Counted from the stretch's first letter, positions 10,521-22,886 are shown. The stretch is 64,000 nt of DNA from Cladochytrium replicatum (GCA_025526935.1 JAHLKD010000098.1:62001-126000), one strand, 5' to 3'. The notes: a model not told the origin generated them from the letters alone. Translations and numbers: made by a program.

Positions 10521-11389
10521 CAGAAGGGTGTCCAAGGTGTGTCAAGGCAGCCCAATGGACTTGATTTAATTTTTATTGCTTCCTGTACGATACAGAGTGT
10601 ACCACAAACTCCCCAGCGGATCGACGAGACAATCCAATGTAAGATAATGATGTGAGTGAATAGAGCTGACAGTGATACTGTGGCTGCTGAATCATGAATG
10701 TCTCAGTGCACCCAAAAGCCTCGACCAGAAGTTTATCAGTAATGTATGTTCCCATGGTCATGGTTGGCATAGAAGAAGGCGTACAGGGAGGCAGAATCCA
10801 CTTCCTCGAGGCTTGTATACACATGACAACCCCGATAGGATGGTCTACAGTGGGGTGATTTGGAAGCAGAACACAGTTGCAGAATAATCCAAACAAAGAA
10901 GCACACATAACCTGATTATTAAAGTTAAACGTGGTGTCACTCATGTATGGCTCGTACTGTCTAGAAACATGACAACATTGTCTACTACTCCACATAGAAA
11001 TGACAACATTCCACCATACATTGGCTTGTCAAAACGTTGCCTACATACGCTTGTCAGCGTTGCACACAAGGATACGGTTCCAACTTCCTGTGGTCGGGCG
11101 TTAACCCTGCAATTAGTTTTATTTTCTCTTTGTAAAGTGGTTGAGTACCTCTATGCAGCAATGGCATGTCTGCAATCATTTGAGTCGTGTACATGCTCCG
11201 GCCAAGTGGTCATGAGTATGTGCACAATATATTATTCATGGGATAGTACTAGTTAGCAGTGCATGTCATGATCATTGAATGCTCTTGCAGCACATGTTTT
11301 TTCCACAGCCTCAGTGCCCCCACATGTTGTCACCACTCCGTTCAGAAGTTCATTAACATCTCAGAGCTGCCTTACTCCCGGTGATTTGT

Positions 11390-11533
11390 TTGTGTGTATT
11401 TGTGTATTCACAAGTTCCTGGTCTCTCTCCCCCCTGCACTGCCAACAGCATCATCCACAAATTGTGTGTATTTGTGTATTCACAAGTTCCTGGTCTCTCT
11501 CCCCCCTGCACTGCCAACAGCATCATCCACAAA
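11390..11533. repeat. Tandem duplication, 2 x 72 bp
   Basis: A 72-bp unit starting ttgtgtgtatttgtgtattc and ending catcatccacaaa is repeated exactly once more, directly adjacent. Because 72 is a multiple of three, the plus-strand frame through it repeats a 24-residue string; I regard that frame as incidental. Confidence 0.9.
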
Positions 11534-11539
11534 TACAAG

Positions 11540-12720
11540 GTGTGATCAAAAATAAAATAAAGTGAAAAAGAACTTTGTGTCTATAGCTCAATAAAAAACA
11601 CTCTGTAAATAAAACAAATCTCACATCCGCAAAGAAAGCAACTCAAAAAGAATCGCTGTCATTCATCTCGACTGCAAACAAAAATCACGAAACCAAAAAT
11701 TCGCAATATAAACATCAATATTTTCTTCTCATTTCTTTAAAATCAGCGCTCACCATCTAATGTGTCTTCATCAAATGATTCGGCGGCACAACCTTGTCCA
11801 CCTTCCTAGCCTCTGTAGGCAGAACAGGGGCCTAAAACATCGTCAGGGGGAGGAGGAAGAGCAGGTACACTATCCTGACTAACATTGATGCTCTGGGTGA
11901 CTTCCTGATTGGAAGCCTTGTGTTCGTACCATAAAGTCCAGATCTGGACAACGAGCCCAGCGAATTGTTGAGCAGCATCCATCCCTTGAGGTTACAGCAT
12001 CAATCAGCTTCCACAGACTGCAGGTTGGAAATCTGAGCAACGATATTGTTCAATGAGGATAGTGAGTGACTCTTCAGGATATCTTCTGCTTATTCCGGGA
12101 GCAAAATATGAATCGACAGGACAGCAAAACAGACTCTGCGAACAAATTGGTTGCAGAACCATTGCAGCTCGCAGTCGTCGATGAAGGAGTCGCTCGCACA
12201 AGACTTGAGAACCAAGATTCTGCTGATCCCCACAAACACAAACTGGTTCAACCTTCAAACTGAGCAGCCAGAGAAGCCCATTGCCAAGTTCGAAATGGTG
12301 GCAACCTTTGCAGCTGACAACCAAACCCAGGTCTCAAGAGTTAGATTACCAAGACAAGCTTCCTGAAGAGTTCCTATGTGTAATTGAAAGTGCCCATTCG
12401 AACCCTTCTTGCAAATCTATTTGGTAAGTGTGCGCTGTTTTATTACCTCCTCATTCTCAATTTTACTCCAGTGGTTCAAGTGATAGGGGATCGCCGGTGT
12501 GCATAGAGAAGCTGCAAGCCATAACTATTCTGAGGAATTCATTGCAGCGGCTTTGAGTGAACAGCCCAAATCAGCTGTCCACCCTAACTAACCCTTGTCC
12601 AACTTGAAATAAATTGTGGTCAAGAGAATGCTGGACAGGATGATCAAGTCGAGGTGCGAGGGGACACTTCAATTGGTACAGAAGCACACATTAATTTGTT
12701 GCCACCTGATATGGCTGTGG
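11540..12720. other. Intergenic, no supported gene
   Basis: There are short frames only (for example 12,004-12,324 minus and 12,066-12,263 plus), none with recognisable motifs. Coding remains of a decayed gene are possible. Confidence 0.35.
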
Positions 12721-12726
12721 AAAGTA

Positions 12727-12996
12727 TCACTTCAGATGGAACTGATCAAGGAAGCTTGAATTTAACGAGGGACCTCTCCCAAATGCTCCTGTATCTATGC
12801 TTAAACGAATGATGCAGTGGACCAGGCGAAGGTTAACCAGCTTAGTCAGATCCGCGAGCGCACAAGGCACTCGTAAGGGACAAACTTTCATATGTAGACT
12901 GTTAAGCGCATCAAAGTGAACCCGGTTGGATGTTTTAAAAAAGTTGTCTTTGTTGAACCAATACAATGGAACTTCATTCAATTCTCCCTCTGCCAC
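12727..12996 (-). pseudogene. Possible leucine-rich-repeat fragment
   Basis: The minus-strand frame contains FDALNSLHMKVCPLRVP followed by ALADLTKLVNLRLVHC. Leucine spacing resembles one to two plant/fungal-type LRR units (L-x-x-L-T-K-L-x-x-L-x-L). The frame is only 89 residues, with no flanking repeats in the same frame. A related-looking string (GDLESLLLSSNNLVGL) is readable on the plus strand near 20,230-20,275. Weak call. Confidence 0.25.
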
Positions 12997-12999
12997 TTG

Positions 13000-14250
13000 T
13001 TATCCGAAAGAAATTTCATAATTCTCATTCCCCTTTTCCCCTCGCATTACCTACGTGCTGGAATAACGGAATACGAAGTCTGATAGCATTGCGGGTGTGC
13101 CCACAAGCGCGTTTATGCCCATTTAATGATAGAATAGCCTTCCTATATATGTCGTTTTCGATTGAATACAATTTGTCTTGTAAAAATAATAGAACATCCC
13201 GGTGTTTGGGTTTTTTAACAATCGGTCCGGAACAAGGCAAGGAAGTACATGTCCACAGGGGCGCCGCGGCGGCGAGAAACACATCGTTGATTGATGATCG
13301 GAGCAGCGTGAAGGTCTACGATTTGGGAAGGAAGGTTTAAGCTGCAATGCAGTGCGAAGGAAGTCAACCGAAGCGCAAAACAAAGCCTCCGGGGGCGGTC
13401 ATGGCGGATGGGAGGGTTGAGGATAGGACGGAGAAGAGAGGGTCTACTGGGAGTTGCGATCATCAGGAGAGTGTGATCCGTTTGAGTATAATGTGGGTAT
13501 GGGGCTCTGCGCGCCGGCGCATGTGAGGGCACTGGCAATTCAACACAACAGCAGTGGAGAACCGTTGTGGATCTTGGTGCTGTTGGTGTTATGAAATATG
13601 TTGCAAAGGGAAACGGGTTGGTGAATATTGGAAGTGGGTCATGGTGGGTTGGTGGGGTGGTAGTTGAGTCTGACAAATGAACTAAGGGTCGCATGAATAT
13701 CACTCCATTGTTTTTTTTGTTGCTGTGGTTGAAATTGAACTTGTCTACATTGCATTTTAAAGATTCTTCCGTAAGTACATACAAATGTTTCTTGTATTAG
13801 CACGTACTCGGCACATGCGGCCGATTTCGCTATAATAGGCAAGTAGAAAGGAGTTTCATGGATGACTTCCTCGTCAAAATACGAAACTTTCGCCGCATCC
13901 AACGTCCGATTTTCGTTACAGCTGGAATGCGTGGCACTCGAACTGGGACGCCGTCAGACAACTCAGGTATGTTTGCCATTGTCGGAGGTTCCACGGTAAC
14001 GTTGCTTGTAAGGTGCGCAAAATCGATTCTCTCACTGCATCAATGAAAGGACACAAACGATGAGACTCATGGATACGAAAGCGCCATCTAATGTTCGTAC
14101 GTGTCAAAATGTGGGTTACCCAAGACGTTGATCTCCTCGATGAACTCCAAGATTAACGAAGAAGGTCTGTTTCATCATTTCAGAGCATGCAAAGCGGCGA
14201 ACAACATAGAAACCTACACAGAAAGGAATTCACTGTTATGATGGATTCTT
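13000..14250. other. Intergenic, no supported gene
   Basis: The longest frame (13,215-13,784, minus, 189 residues) is Pro/Thr/His-rich and looks like a chance reading of low-complexity DNA. No RNA gene or element end was seen. Confidence 0.35.
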
Positions 14251-14273
14251 CATGACTCATTCTCTCCTCTCCA

Positions 14274-14600
14274 ATGTCAACAAATGCTCGGATTACTGTC
14301 ACGATCATCAAGATCTCTTTTTGGCGGAATGGGCCGATTCCGAGCTCACCTCCGTCATTTGGACCTGGCGGAGGAGCTATATCATTGCAAGCTCAGACGG
14401 ATTTGATTTTCTTCACAGACAACAGTGCGGTTGTGCTTCATGGTGGCGACGGTGGAAATCGGATCCTGGACGTTGGGGTCGCGATGATCAGTGGTGGTAA
14501 TTGTATCTTCCAAGAGCAGCCCGCTGTCAGCTCGGACAACATTGATCCCGTCCTCTCCGCCAATCAAGGAGATCTGTGCAGGTCCAAGTCTTGCTTGTGA
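14274..14600 (+). pseudogene. Fragment resembling a polymorphic-outer-membrane-type beta-helix repeat protein
   Basis: The 108-residue frame contains GPGGGAISLQAQTDLIFFTD followed by NSAVVLHGGDGG and later SGGNCIF. The pairing of a GGAI motif with an F-x-x-N motif in a Gly/Asn/Ser-rich beta-strand context is the signature of the repeat found in chlamydial Pmp proteins and in many large eukaryotic (chytrid, oomycete, algal) surface proteins. Only about one and a half units are present and neither end continues in frame, so this is at best a fragment or a single exon. It lies 570 bp upstream of GTPase gene 2. Confidence 0.35.
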
Positions 14601-15166
14601 CTAAGCTTGCGGTTTCAGATGACTTTGAGGATCGAAAAGAGTATTGAGTGTGCTTTCCTAGGCGTTGTACACCTCTTCTTCGAACACATTGAGAGATTCG
14701 AGATTCTCCCACTCGTTAAGGTTGGGCTTGCCGACACTTGGTCCCGAAATTGAACACCAGTCTTTGTCCTGTGTTAAAGTCTCCCATCAAAGTGAAAACT
14801 TTTCTCGGTGATCGGTGTGAGTGAGTCGTTCATCTAGTGAGTGATTCACTTACTTCATAAACCCGTGGCTGGTGCTACGGGAATTGCGTTGCTGGGTGGG
14901 TGTGTGGATTGCTGTATTGCTGGAGGGCTGCTCAACTCTGCTGCTTGCTGCTTGCCGGGTGGGATACGGGACGTTGAGACATTGAGACTTGGCAGTTCTT
15001 GATTAAAGAAGAAGGCGCTGGGCGATTTTGTATTTGGTTGAGTTGGTCGGCATTTTAGATACCTGTACGTACTGTTGCAGATCTGCGTGCTTGTAACTGA
15101 ATAGTACCTCGCTCTCACATCCTCGGATTTGCTGTTTCTAGTGCTTTTCAAGCTATCTCTCGCAAA

Positions 15167-17493
15167 ATGCTGCTGCTCAACGACAAGGGCAGGATCACCC
15201 ACCTGTCGCTGCTGATCGTCGGCTCCCAATCCGTCGGAAAGTCCACCCTCATCGAAGCTTTCCTCTCCTCCTATCCGCAGCAGCTCAACAACCAACAATC
15301 TACCTCCCCAGCTTCTGCCGCTCCCTCGCTGCAATCATCTGCTTCTCAGACTTTTGGAATCCCCAGAAAACAATCAAAGCCCACCATGAGCGAAAAAAGT
15401 CAGCAACAGCAACAACAGCAACTCTACACCTACGGCAACCCGTCCTCTCCATCGAATCCCTGGCTGGGTCCGTACGCTCCCACCATTGAGAACTGTTGCA
15501 CCATTCAATATGCCTTTGTCGATCCAAACACGGTCACCGCTGCATCGCCTTCAAATGCGCAAGATCCTCTGTCGAATTCTGCGTCTGCAGCGCCCACCTC
15601 TGCTTCTGGTCTCTCTGTTTCAACTACACTTCCGCCCTCACTTCCTTCCTCTTCAGATCAAACCAAGCCTCTCTCCCTCACAATCATCGATGTCGGCGGT
15701 GCTCGAGAATTCGCTTCCCTTCTTCCCTCCGCCATTGCAGCCGCGGACGCCTTCATGATCGTCTACGACGTCGGTGACAAGCGCACGTTCGAGTCCATTT
15801 TTGAGTATTTCCGCCAGATTGTGTTGGCAAAGGGAGCCAAACCGCCGTTCCAATCCATTCCAATTATTGTCGTGGGAAACATGGTGGATACTGTCGCTGG
15901 TGGTGATCTGGGACCATCGTCTATGGACTCGCCTTCGCGCCGACTAAGACAGGTCACGAACCAGCAGGGACAGGGTCTTGCAAATATTTTGAAGGTGCCG
16001 TTCGTGGAAACCACAGCTCGCGCACCGCATCTCGTTGCCTCCACATTTAGGGCTGTCGTAGCACAGGTGTAGAGAAAAAGGAACCGTGTTGGAATGTGGG
16101 TTGAATGTTGAATGTATTTATTGTCTAGGCACAAGCGAAAGCTGGAGAAGTGATGAACTCTGTCGCTGTGCCGAGCGTTTTGCCATCTGGCGTCCCCGGC
16201 ATCGGTGGCGTCGGCGTCTTTGTACCCTCCACGGGTGCAGCCTACATCGACCGAACGCACCTCCGGCGACCTAGCGAAGCCTCTCTCGACCGCTTCTTCT
16301 CTTTCCCTGGCGGTACTAACTCCGACACCATGAACGGTGGCAGCACAGCCTCGTCCTCCCGTCGCGCAAGCGACAGCAGTGTCGACGGCGCACTTCTCGG
16401 CGTGCTCGGGACCACAGGTATCCGGGTGAACCTTGGCAGCGACGGAACGGTAATATCGTCATCCGGTACGATTACGCTGCAGCATTCGAGGGCAGGATCC
16501 GGCTCGAGCAACCAAGCGAATGGCCATGGGGTGTCCGGAGGTGGTGGCGGCGGTGTGGTTGTGACGCCTGGTCCCTCCACGCGATTACCACCTGCAAAGT
16601 TCGACGGCGTGCGTTTTAGAAGGGATTACGTGTACAGGCAGTGGATCGAGCACCAACGTGCCAACGGGATGCTGCCACCACCACCACCCCAAGTCACAAA
16701 GACCCCTACTCAGCAACACCCCAAACCAAGCGGCAACGCCTCCACCCCATCCGCCCACCGCTCCACCAACGACCCGCGCCCCCAACCACACCAGCAACCC
16801 AACCCACAACGCCAACCCGTTCTCTCCTCCTTCCCAAGCTACGCCCCCCAGCGCCCCAGCACCCCCAAATACACCCCCTTTAGCAACCCCGACCACCACC
16901 CCGACTCCCAACGCATGCGCAGGCTCAAGTCCATGGATGACCTCTCCCTACGGCACCCGACCCCGCCTCTCTTCCCACCACCCTCCGCGCCAATTCCCGC
17001 TGTCCCCACCACAACCCGCCCGCGTATCATCGACCCCCCTCCTCGCCTCTCCTCGCGCAGGGGCTCGGACTCCAGTATCACGCTCCTCAAAGACGCAACG
17101 ACCCTCGCGGGCCTGCAAACCCTCGCGTCGCTAACAACCAACTCGTCCAGCATAAAGAAACTCGATGCGTTGATGGAGGAAGCCAAGACGCTCACGTTTT
17201 CGGACGACGAGGAAGAGGAAGGGGAGATGCCGGAGCGAACGTGGACTGTTACGCCGGGGAGCTTTGATTATGAGGACGACGATGAGGAGAGTAGTGATGA
17301 AGACGGGGGTGGTGGTGGGAGCAGCACGACGACGACGGAGGATGGAGGAGGAAGGGGACGCGGGGAGGGGTTTTATATAGGCGGCAGCGAAGAGGGGAGT
17401 AGTAGTAGCGACACGGTGAAGGAGGTTCGGAACAAGGTGAGGGCGTTGGCGTTGAAGCGGCTGACAAACATTCTAGACGGGTTGGAGGTGTGA
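15167..17493 (+). CDS. Ras-like small GTPase with very long disordered tail (GTPase 2)
   Basis: The exons are 15167-16066 and 16129-17493, joined across a 62-bp intron (GTGTAG...TTGTCTAG), giving 754 residues. Without splicing the frame stops two codons into the intron; with it the frame continues in phase for 455 codons, which supports the intron. Motifs are: G1 GSQSVGKST (19-27); effector loop APTIEN (104-109) after a Gln/Ser-rich insert of about 75 residues; G3 DVGGAREF (175-182); G4 GNMVD (237-241), where the usual NKxD Lys is Met; and a G5-like VETTA near 285. The tail of about 450 residues is Pro/Ser/Gly-rich with basic RxxS sites and an Asp/Glu-rich end. There is no CAAX box. The gene is a diverged paralogue of 3821-5044. 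The altered G4 suggests weakened guanine specificity, which is inference. Confidence 0.85.
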
Positions 17494-17499
17494 GACAAA

Positions 17500-18450
17500 G
17501 GAGGGATGAGGAAACAAGGGTTCTTATATGCAAAGAAAGGCTTGGAACAGCGGCGTGGAGCGCGAGGAGGTGCATTCATTTTCTTTTTTTCTACTTTCAA
17601 TGGGACATGACAGCCTTGATTATCTTCCCAACATGAGAACAGGTTGAGATATCCGGAATCGCGCATACCCGGCCATTATTTTTTCAGTTTGAATTTTTCC
17701 TGCCTTGCTTGGTTTGCTGATCTTCCCTTCGTGGATTTTGGTCGGCTTTGTTTTTGGCTGTTAGTTGGAATTTGGCTGCTGCCGTTTTTCAAACTTTTTG
17801 ATCCTCTGAGAAATGCGAAACCCTTTCCCCTTGTGGTTTGTTTTGTTGTCGACATGGTTTGTTCGAGGATCAGGGCGGAGGGATTTTTGAAGGGAAGGTC
17901 GACCCTTTTTTCACGTTCTTTGTGTTTTTTATTGCCACTCCATTTACAATGTTCTTCTTTCATTCATGTGTTTTGAACTGTTCTGAGGTTGACGTTTCTT
18001 CGTGTATATAAATACTTTCAAGAAAATTAAAGTGGAATATAACAATAACATGCCAAAATTTGGCGAACTCGCATACAAAACAAAAACAACCTTGATTGGG
18101 CGAACCACCCCTATGTTTAACATCTCGGAAAGCTTGTTTTAAGCACCACCTCGTACCCCTACTTATCAGCAACATTCTACATCATTGTTCATACATCGAA
18201 ACGGGCATTTGCAACGTCGTGATAGGTGGGATCTGAACAAGTTGGTTTGTGCTCGGTCGCAACGGCTAAGTAGACAGAATCTCTGTTTCCGATCACAAAT
18301 CGAGAAGGCACACCAATCTTCGATTTCAATAGAATATACAACAAGTAAACAAACAAAGCTGGACTGAGCTGGATAGAAAATAGTATATATACTCGTCTCC
18401 ATTCTTCATCAAGAGTTCGATCTGGGAGACGCATAATGAACTGCATCAAA
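17500..18450. other. Intergenic, 3' flank of GTPase 2
   Basis: T-rich sequence after the GTPase 2 stop followed by short unrelated frames on both strands. No recognised gene or repeat. Confidence 0.4.
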
Positions 18451-18984
18451 AATATCAGGTCACCACATTCATTCTGCGAAGGGGACTTCCTACGCCGCGC
18501 TGTGCTTTAGGGAAATGCTTGAAGCATCGTTGATCCTTCCAATGATGTAACCATTGGTGATGCAACATACGCACTTTTGCCAGATTTCGTTTTACTGATC
18601 TCGACCTTTCAATAGCTGTTACCAGGCCAACAAGTCTCGGAGTGTCTCTCGGGGATGTTTTGCGACTCGGAAGACCATTTCCAAGTCCAGAACGATCGGC
18701 ACAGCGTGTGCTCTTGCCCACAACAACGAGGACGTCGTTTACCCAGGTGAGACAAACCTACCAACCTTTTCATTCACCAAGCTTACACCGATGAAAGCCT
18801 CCGCTTGCCATCGGCTGTGGTTCGCCAGTCCTCCCCGCTTGTGCGAAATCGTCCCTCTTGGCGCACGCATCGAATACGCCAGTACTTCAAGAAAAATTTC
18901 TTTGCCCTGCCAAATTGCTTGCTGATGAAACGCGTTCCTTTACATTTGTCCTTCGCGTGGCCACATGGACGCTTTCGTGCACCC

Positions 18985-19200
18985 GGAAATTGTTCGAGCA
19001 ATTCCGCGCAGGTAGAGTGTGCTCTCCAGGATCTGTGATCTGGCTTGATCTAACCCTAAATCTCTAGTGTACCAACGATCCTGGTTCCGAAAGCTCAAGT
19101 GCGGAACCCCATCTCCCTACCTGCCGAGACTGCAGCGTTGTCTCCCCAAGCACACTCGAACAAGGCGACACGCGGCTCTTGGAGCCTACACCCAACATGA
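18985..19200 (+). repeat. Dispersed repeat shared with 61,520-61,760, with a conserved intron-like insert
   Basis: About 200 bp match closely between this site and 61,535-61,745, starting at 'caattccgcgcaggtagagt'. Inside both lies a candidate intron of 58-59 bp (gtagagtgtgctctcc...tctctag here, ...tctcaag there). Across it a frame NSAQ-CTNDPGS...LPTCRDCSVVSP stays open in both copies. Upstream frames (18,805-19,038) diverge from the other copy. Product unknown. Confidence 0.6.
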
Positions 19201-19289
19201 AGCCTCCCACCGCAGCAGCGAAGGAAGCCGGTATTTGACATCGTCGACAAGAATTCTTCTTAGGTTGCCCGAGCTGTGATTCCCCACCA

Positions 19290-20396
19290 AAAACGCCTTT
19301 TTGGTTGGACCTGATCATGATCCCCGTGCTGATGCATATCAGAGGGTGACGAATCGCAGGCTCACTGACCAGGGCTTGAATCGGCTGTCCAGTCGTTATC
19401 AGCGAAGTAGATAACAATCATACTGACAACAACATACTGGGTGAATTGTCAACAATTAAGGCGAGTGGTAGACTGTCTCCTCGGGACCGTTGTCCGAGAA
19501 TGACGACCAACCCGCGGGACCATACGCTCTTTCATAATGATACTGTGAGAGACGATTTGCATCGGAACGATCAACAACCAAGGACCCAGTCAGCTATCAG
19601 AAGGCCGGTTTCAGAGGTGATTAGAGCAATCAGGTACCATTTGCTCGGCCGCAACAGGTTGAACATGGTGGACCTCCCAGTCAGCAGTCTTGCCTGAAAA
19701 GAATCGTCGTTAGCAGCATAAGTCGTTCGTTGCGACACACTGGGAATTGACTTTCGGCAAACTGCCCAACATCTGCAACCTCGTAGAGGTCATCAATCAC
19801 TGAAACCAAGTCAACGGGATCACAATCGTCGTCGTGTTCGGGTTCGTAAGTCTAAACGGCATGTTGTGCAGTCTGCCACTTGCTTTGCTTGAAGAAGATC
19901 ATTGTTCTTTAATTTGTAAATATTTTAAAATGTATAGAATGGCTATATCTATTGCAAGAAAAGTAAAAAGATATCCCCGAGTCCTGCAGAACTGTCTCCT
20001 CTCGAAATGTCCTCATCGGAGTGTGCTCACTTCATTACGTTGCTGGTTATGGAAGATGTAATAGGCCTACTCATTGTCGACAGAGAATGAGCTCACCCAA
20101 CGTCGGTTTCAGCGATTTGTTGCCTCTTCAATGCGAGGACTCTCGCGAGGATCAGAGGGATCAACTTGGAACATAGCTCATACTTGTGCAGTTGAAATTT
20201 GAATTACCTGAGAGGGAGGTGGCTCACCTTCCCATCGGGGATTTGGAAAGCCTGTTGCTAAGTTCGAATAACTTGGTCGGGCTGTCCTCAACCAGGTTAC
20301 TCCCAGATGCCCGGGACTGGTGAGGAGAGAAGCGGTGGAACAAAACTGCCAAACAATTCAAAATGAGAAACGGATTGATAAGAAGTGGTTCAAACG
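19290..20396. other. Intergenic, no supported gene
   Basis: There are several frames of 60-85 residues without motifs. This is the left flank of repeated-segment copy 1 and is not present beside copies 2 or 3. Confidence 0.35.
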
Positions 20397-20617
20397 AATC
20401 ATTCATAGTGGCTTTGATCTGATGTGTTTGATGGCAGTGTTGTGATGGAATGAATCATCACAGGGATGGATACGGATGTGTTGAACAAGAATGAAGACAT
20501 AAAATCAATGGCAATTGATGTGAATAGTTGCAAGATGAGATGAGACATTGTCATGCACCCTCCTCTTATTAATGGAAGTAGTGAAAAGACTCCCGCTACA
20601 TCGTCGCCATCTGTCAA

Positions 20618-21489
20618 TCAACTGTCGCCACTTTTGTCAATTGTCCCTTCTGCTCCATCATCGATCATATTAGGTCCAACTCCCACAAACTTAAACCTGG
20701 CCACCAATGACGCCAGGTGGTTCAAAAGGCACACGCTTCTTTCTGGTATGGCCTTGAGAAAGGATTAGAACACGCTGTATATCAAACACAGATAAAACGA
20801 CTCACCGAGTGAATGCTTACAACGCTAGTACGCGTATCTGCCCAAAAGGTGTGTATATCTGTAGATGTTTGGCGATACGTCTCAGCTATATCAGCAGCAG
20901 CATCTTTGGCACTTTTGAAGTTGCAGGCACCCGGAGCACTCTTCAGTTCGCTGTGAGTCGTGAAGATCTTGGTCCAAACATCGACCCTGTTGATCTTTTC
21001 TCGATCAGCTATTGAAAGTAAGCGTTTCTCAAGTGTTTCTGGGAAGAGAAATGGACTTAGCACAAAGGAAAGCAACAAAAGAACGGGAAAAAAATACTCA
21101 CCTATCACGCCACGGACGGTAAGCTGACCTGCAGCAAACAAAAGTTGGGCACACTTGACCTCTGACATGTCTAACTTGCGCAACGTGCGCTCCTTCTCCT
21201 TCTCAGCCTTCTCCTTCTCCTTCTCGGCCTTCTCCTTCTCCTTCTCGGCCTTCTCCTTCTCCTTCTCGGCCCGCTCGTTATCCGCCCGCTCCTTGAGGGT
21301 GAGAAGAGCTTTGGCCACAGCAGGGTCAGACCGCGCCAGTCTGATGGTCATGTCGATGAGACTTTCATCGACACCGCCACTGACACCGACGGAAGCAGAG
21401 CTTTCGAGCCTGCGAGTGAAGAGAGGATTTGCTGCAGGAAGACGTCGGACGAGCGCAAGGGGGAACTGCTTGAAGCGGAAGAAGAGCAT
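20618..21489 (-). CDS. Coiled-coil protein with basic N-terminus and Lys/Glu repeats, copy 1
   Basis: The gene has three exons on the minus strand, modelled from the clearest copy (49,868-50,786). The N-terminus MLFFRFKQFPLALVRRLP is rich in Arg and hydrophobic residues with no acidic residue, as in mitochondrial presequences. A short helical region follows (VDESLIDMTIRLARSDPAVA), then a run of 7-residue units AEKEKEK (about four here), then RTLRKLDMSEVKCAQLLFAA. After the first intron comes ETLEKRLLSIADREKINRVD and so on. Charged heptads predict a long single helix or coiled coil. No known family was recognised. This copy has fewer repeat units than copies 2 and 3, and its units end in Lys where the others end in Arg. 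Confidence 0.65.
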
Positions 21490-22117
21490 GTTCGGCTATG
21501 TTAGGTTGGGTTGGGGGGTGTGGCACTCCGGGGGCTTTGGTGGTGTGAAATCAATGACTTGGTGGTGTGAAATCAATGACTTCCAGTTCAACTACCAGAT
21601 GGTGTCGTGGGAGGGATAAAGATGTTGAAGAGATGGAAATTGTTGCGCGTAATTGGTTTGAGGGAACAGAGGGTTTTGGGCGTCCTAACGATTGTTCCCA
21701 GGACCGGAGACAGGAAGGTAAGATGGTTGATTTGGATCTAAACTAGTCTGATCTATTAGAAAAAGGGGATAACCTATTTATGCATTTTTGGTGCGCAGCT
21801 TAGAAGTTGAAGTTAATGAAAGAACATTAAAGAATGAGTAATAATAATAATCACACCATCGCTGGAGGTGGGGTAAAGATAAGAGAAATGAAAAAGATTA
21901 TAGAGAAATGTTAAGTGGGGAAAGTCTGGGTGGGTCTTCAGAGCCGCGAAACGTGCGTGTTTTCTTTTTGGGTGTAGGTAAGCATTGTTGTTTCTGTATT
22001 TAGTTCTTTGGCTGACATCATTGTTTTCATACCATTCCTTGTAAGCAAATAATACGAAATCACCTCAACGGGGATGTTGCGACGAGTATGTTGGACAAGG
22101 GAACAAATGTATGCCCG

Positions 22118-22275
22118 TCACACCCCACCACGGAGTCTCCTCCTCACCATCTCGAACCCACCGACCCCAACAGGAACCCCAACCCCATCGTCCGCAATCG
22201 CAACCTTGAAATACGGATGCGCAAGCGCCCCCTTGGCCGTGATCCGCGTCGCAGGGTTGGGTGCTCTCGACTTTG
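22118..22275 (-). pseudogene. Relic last exon of a protein kinase, copy 1
   Basis: The minus-strand frame reads NPATRITAKGALAHPYF and stops about 30 residues later. This is the C-terminal signature of eukaryotic protein kinases (subdomain XI, P-x-x-R-I-T-A-x-x-A-L-x-H-P-Y-F). A splice acceptor-like ctcacag lies about 40 bp upstream on that strand. No other kinase motif (HRD, DFG, APE) was found within 1 kb, so only a terminal exon is present. Copy 2 (RITAPGALAHPHF) and copy 3 (RITAKVALAHPYF) differ at conserved sites, which suggests loss of constraint. Confidence 0.45.
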
Positions 22276-22860
22276 CTTCCCGCCAGCTCGCTGTGAGCCT
22301 CGTGACAAACCTACGCAAAGCTTTCGTGCGAATCAAGGTTATTGCCAGGACAAGACCCTTGTGATCCCCAAGGTGAAGACCTGCCAAGTCCCGGCCTCGT
22401 CTCTGATGGTCCACGTTGAGTCGGCTGTTGTTGAATTTGAGGTAGGTGCAATTGATCTGCGCAAATCTTCACTAACTGTGTCTGATCTGGCAGCCGATTG
22501 AGGCTACTGTGGACCATCCTGAGGTGAGCTCCATCTCTCATCTCTGACGACGAGAACGCAAGTGCAAGTGCACAAGATTGGTCGCTTCCTGTAACCCACA
22601 ACATCGATGATCCTGAGGATCACGAACACACCCTGCACACAGACGAGAACATTCCGGAAGAAGAGCGTGTCGCTCGGGTCGCTGGGACCTCCTTGCGGTC
22701 CATCTCGAGTGCTCTCGACTTCACTTGCCAGTTCGCTGTGAGCAAAATGGCCTCGATTTGATGAAACGGCTTCAGGCTGATCATGAATCATCTGTTAGGA
22801 CAAGACTCTCTTGATGCCTGAGGAGACGGTCTACGACGTCCAGGTTCGGTCATGCCCATC
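22276..22860. repeat. Internal partial duplication within the repeated segment
   Basis: A block around 22,258-22,300 ('gtgctctcgactttgcttcc...cagctcgctgtgagc') recurs at about 22,709-22,748 ('gtgctctcgacttcacttgccagttcgctgtgagc'). A following piece ('ggacaagacccttgtgat' and 'ggacaagactctcttgat') recurs too. The spacing is about 450 bp. The duplication is present in all three segment copies, so it predates them. Both strands have open stretches here, and I could not settle which, if either, is coding. Confidence 0.6.
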
Positions 22861-22886
22861 GCCGCCTTGCAGGCTCCACCAACAAC

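Noticed and set aside
14700-14800. Minus-strand GDFN-like string (MGDFNTGQR) suggesting a LINE endonuclease
   Set aside because: Only this short match; no other endonuclease motif on either side in any frame.
16585-17195. Alternative frames over the GTPase 2 tail
   Set aside because: Pro/Gly-rich low-complexity shadows; the sense frame is joined in phase by a convincing intron.
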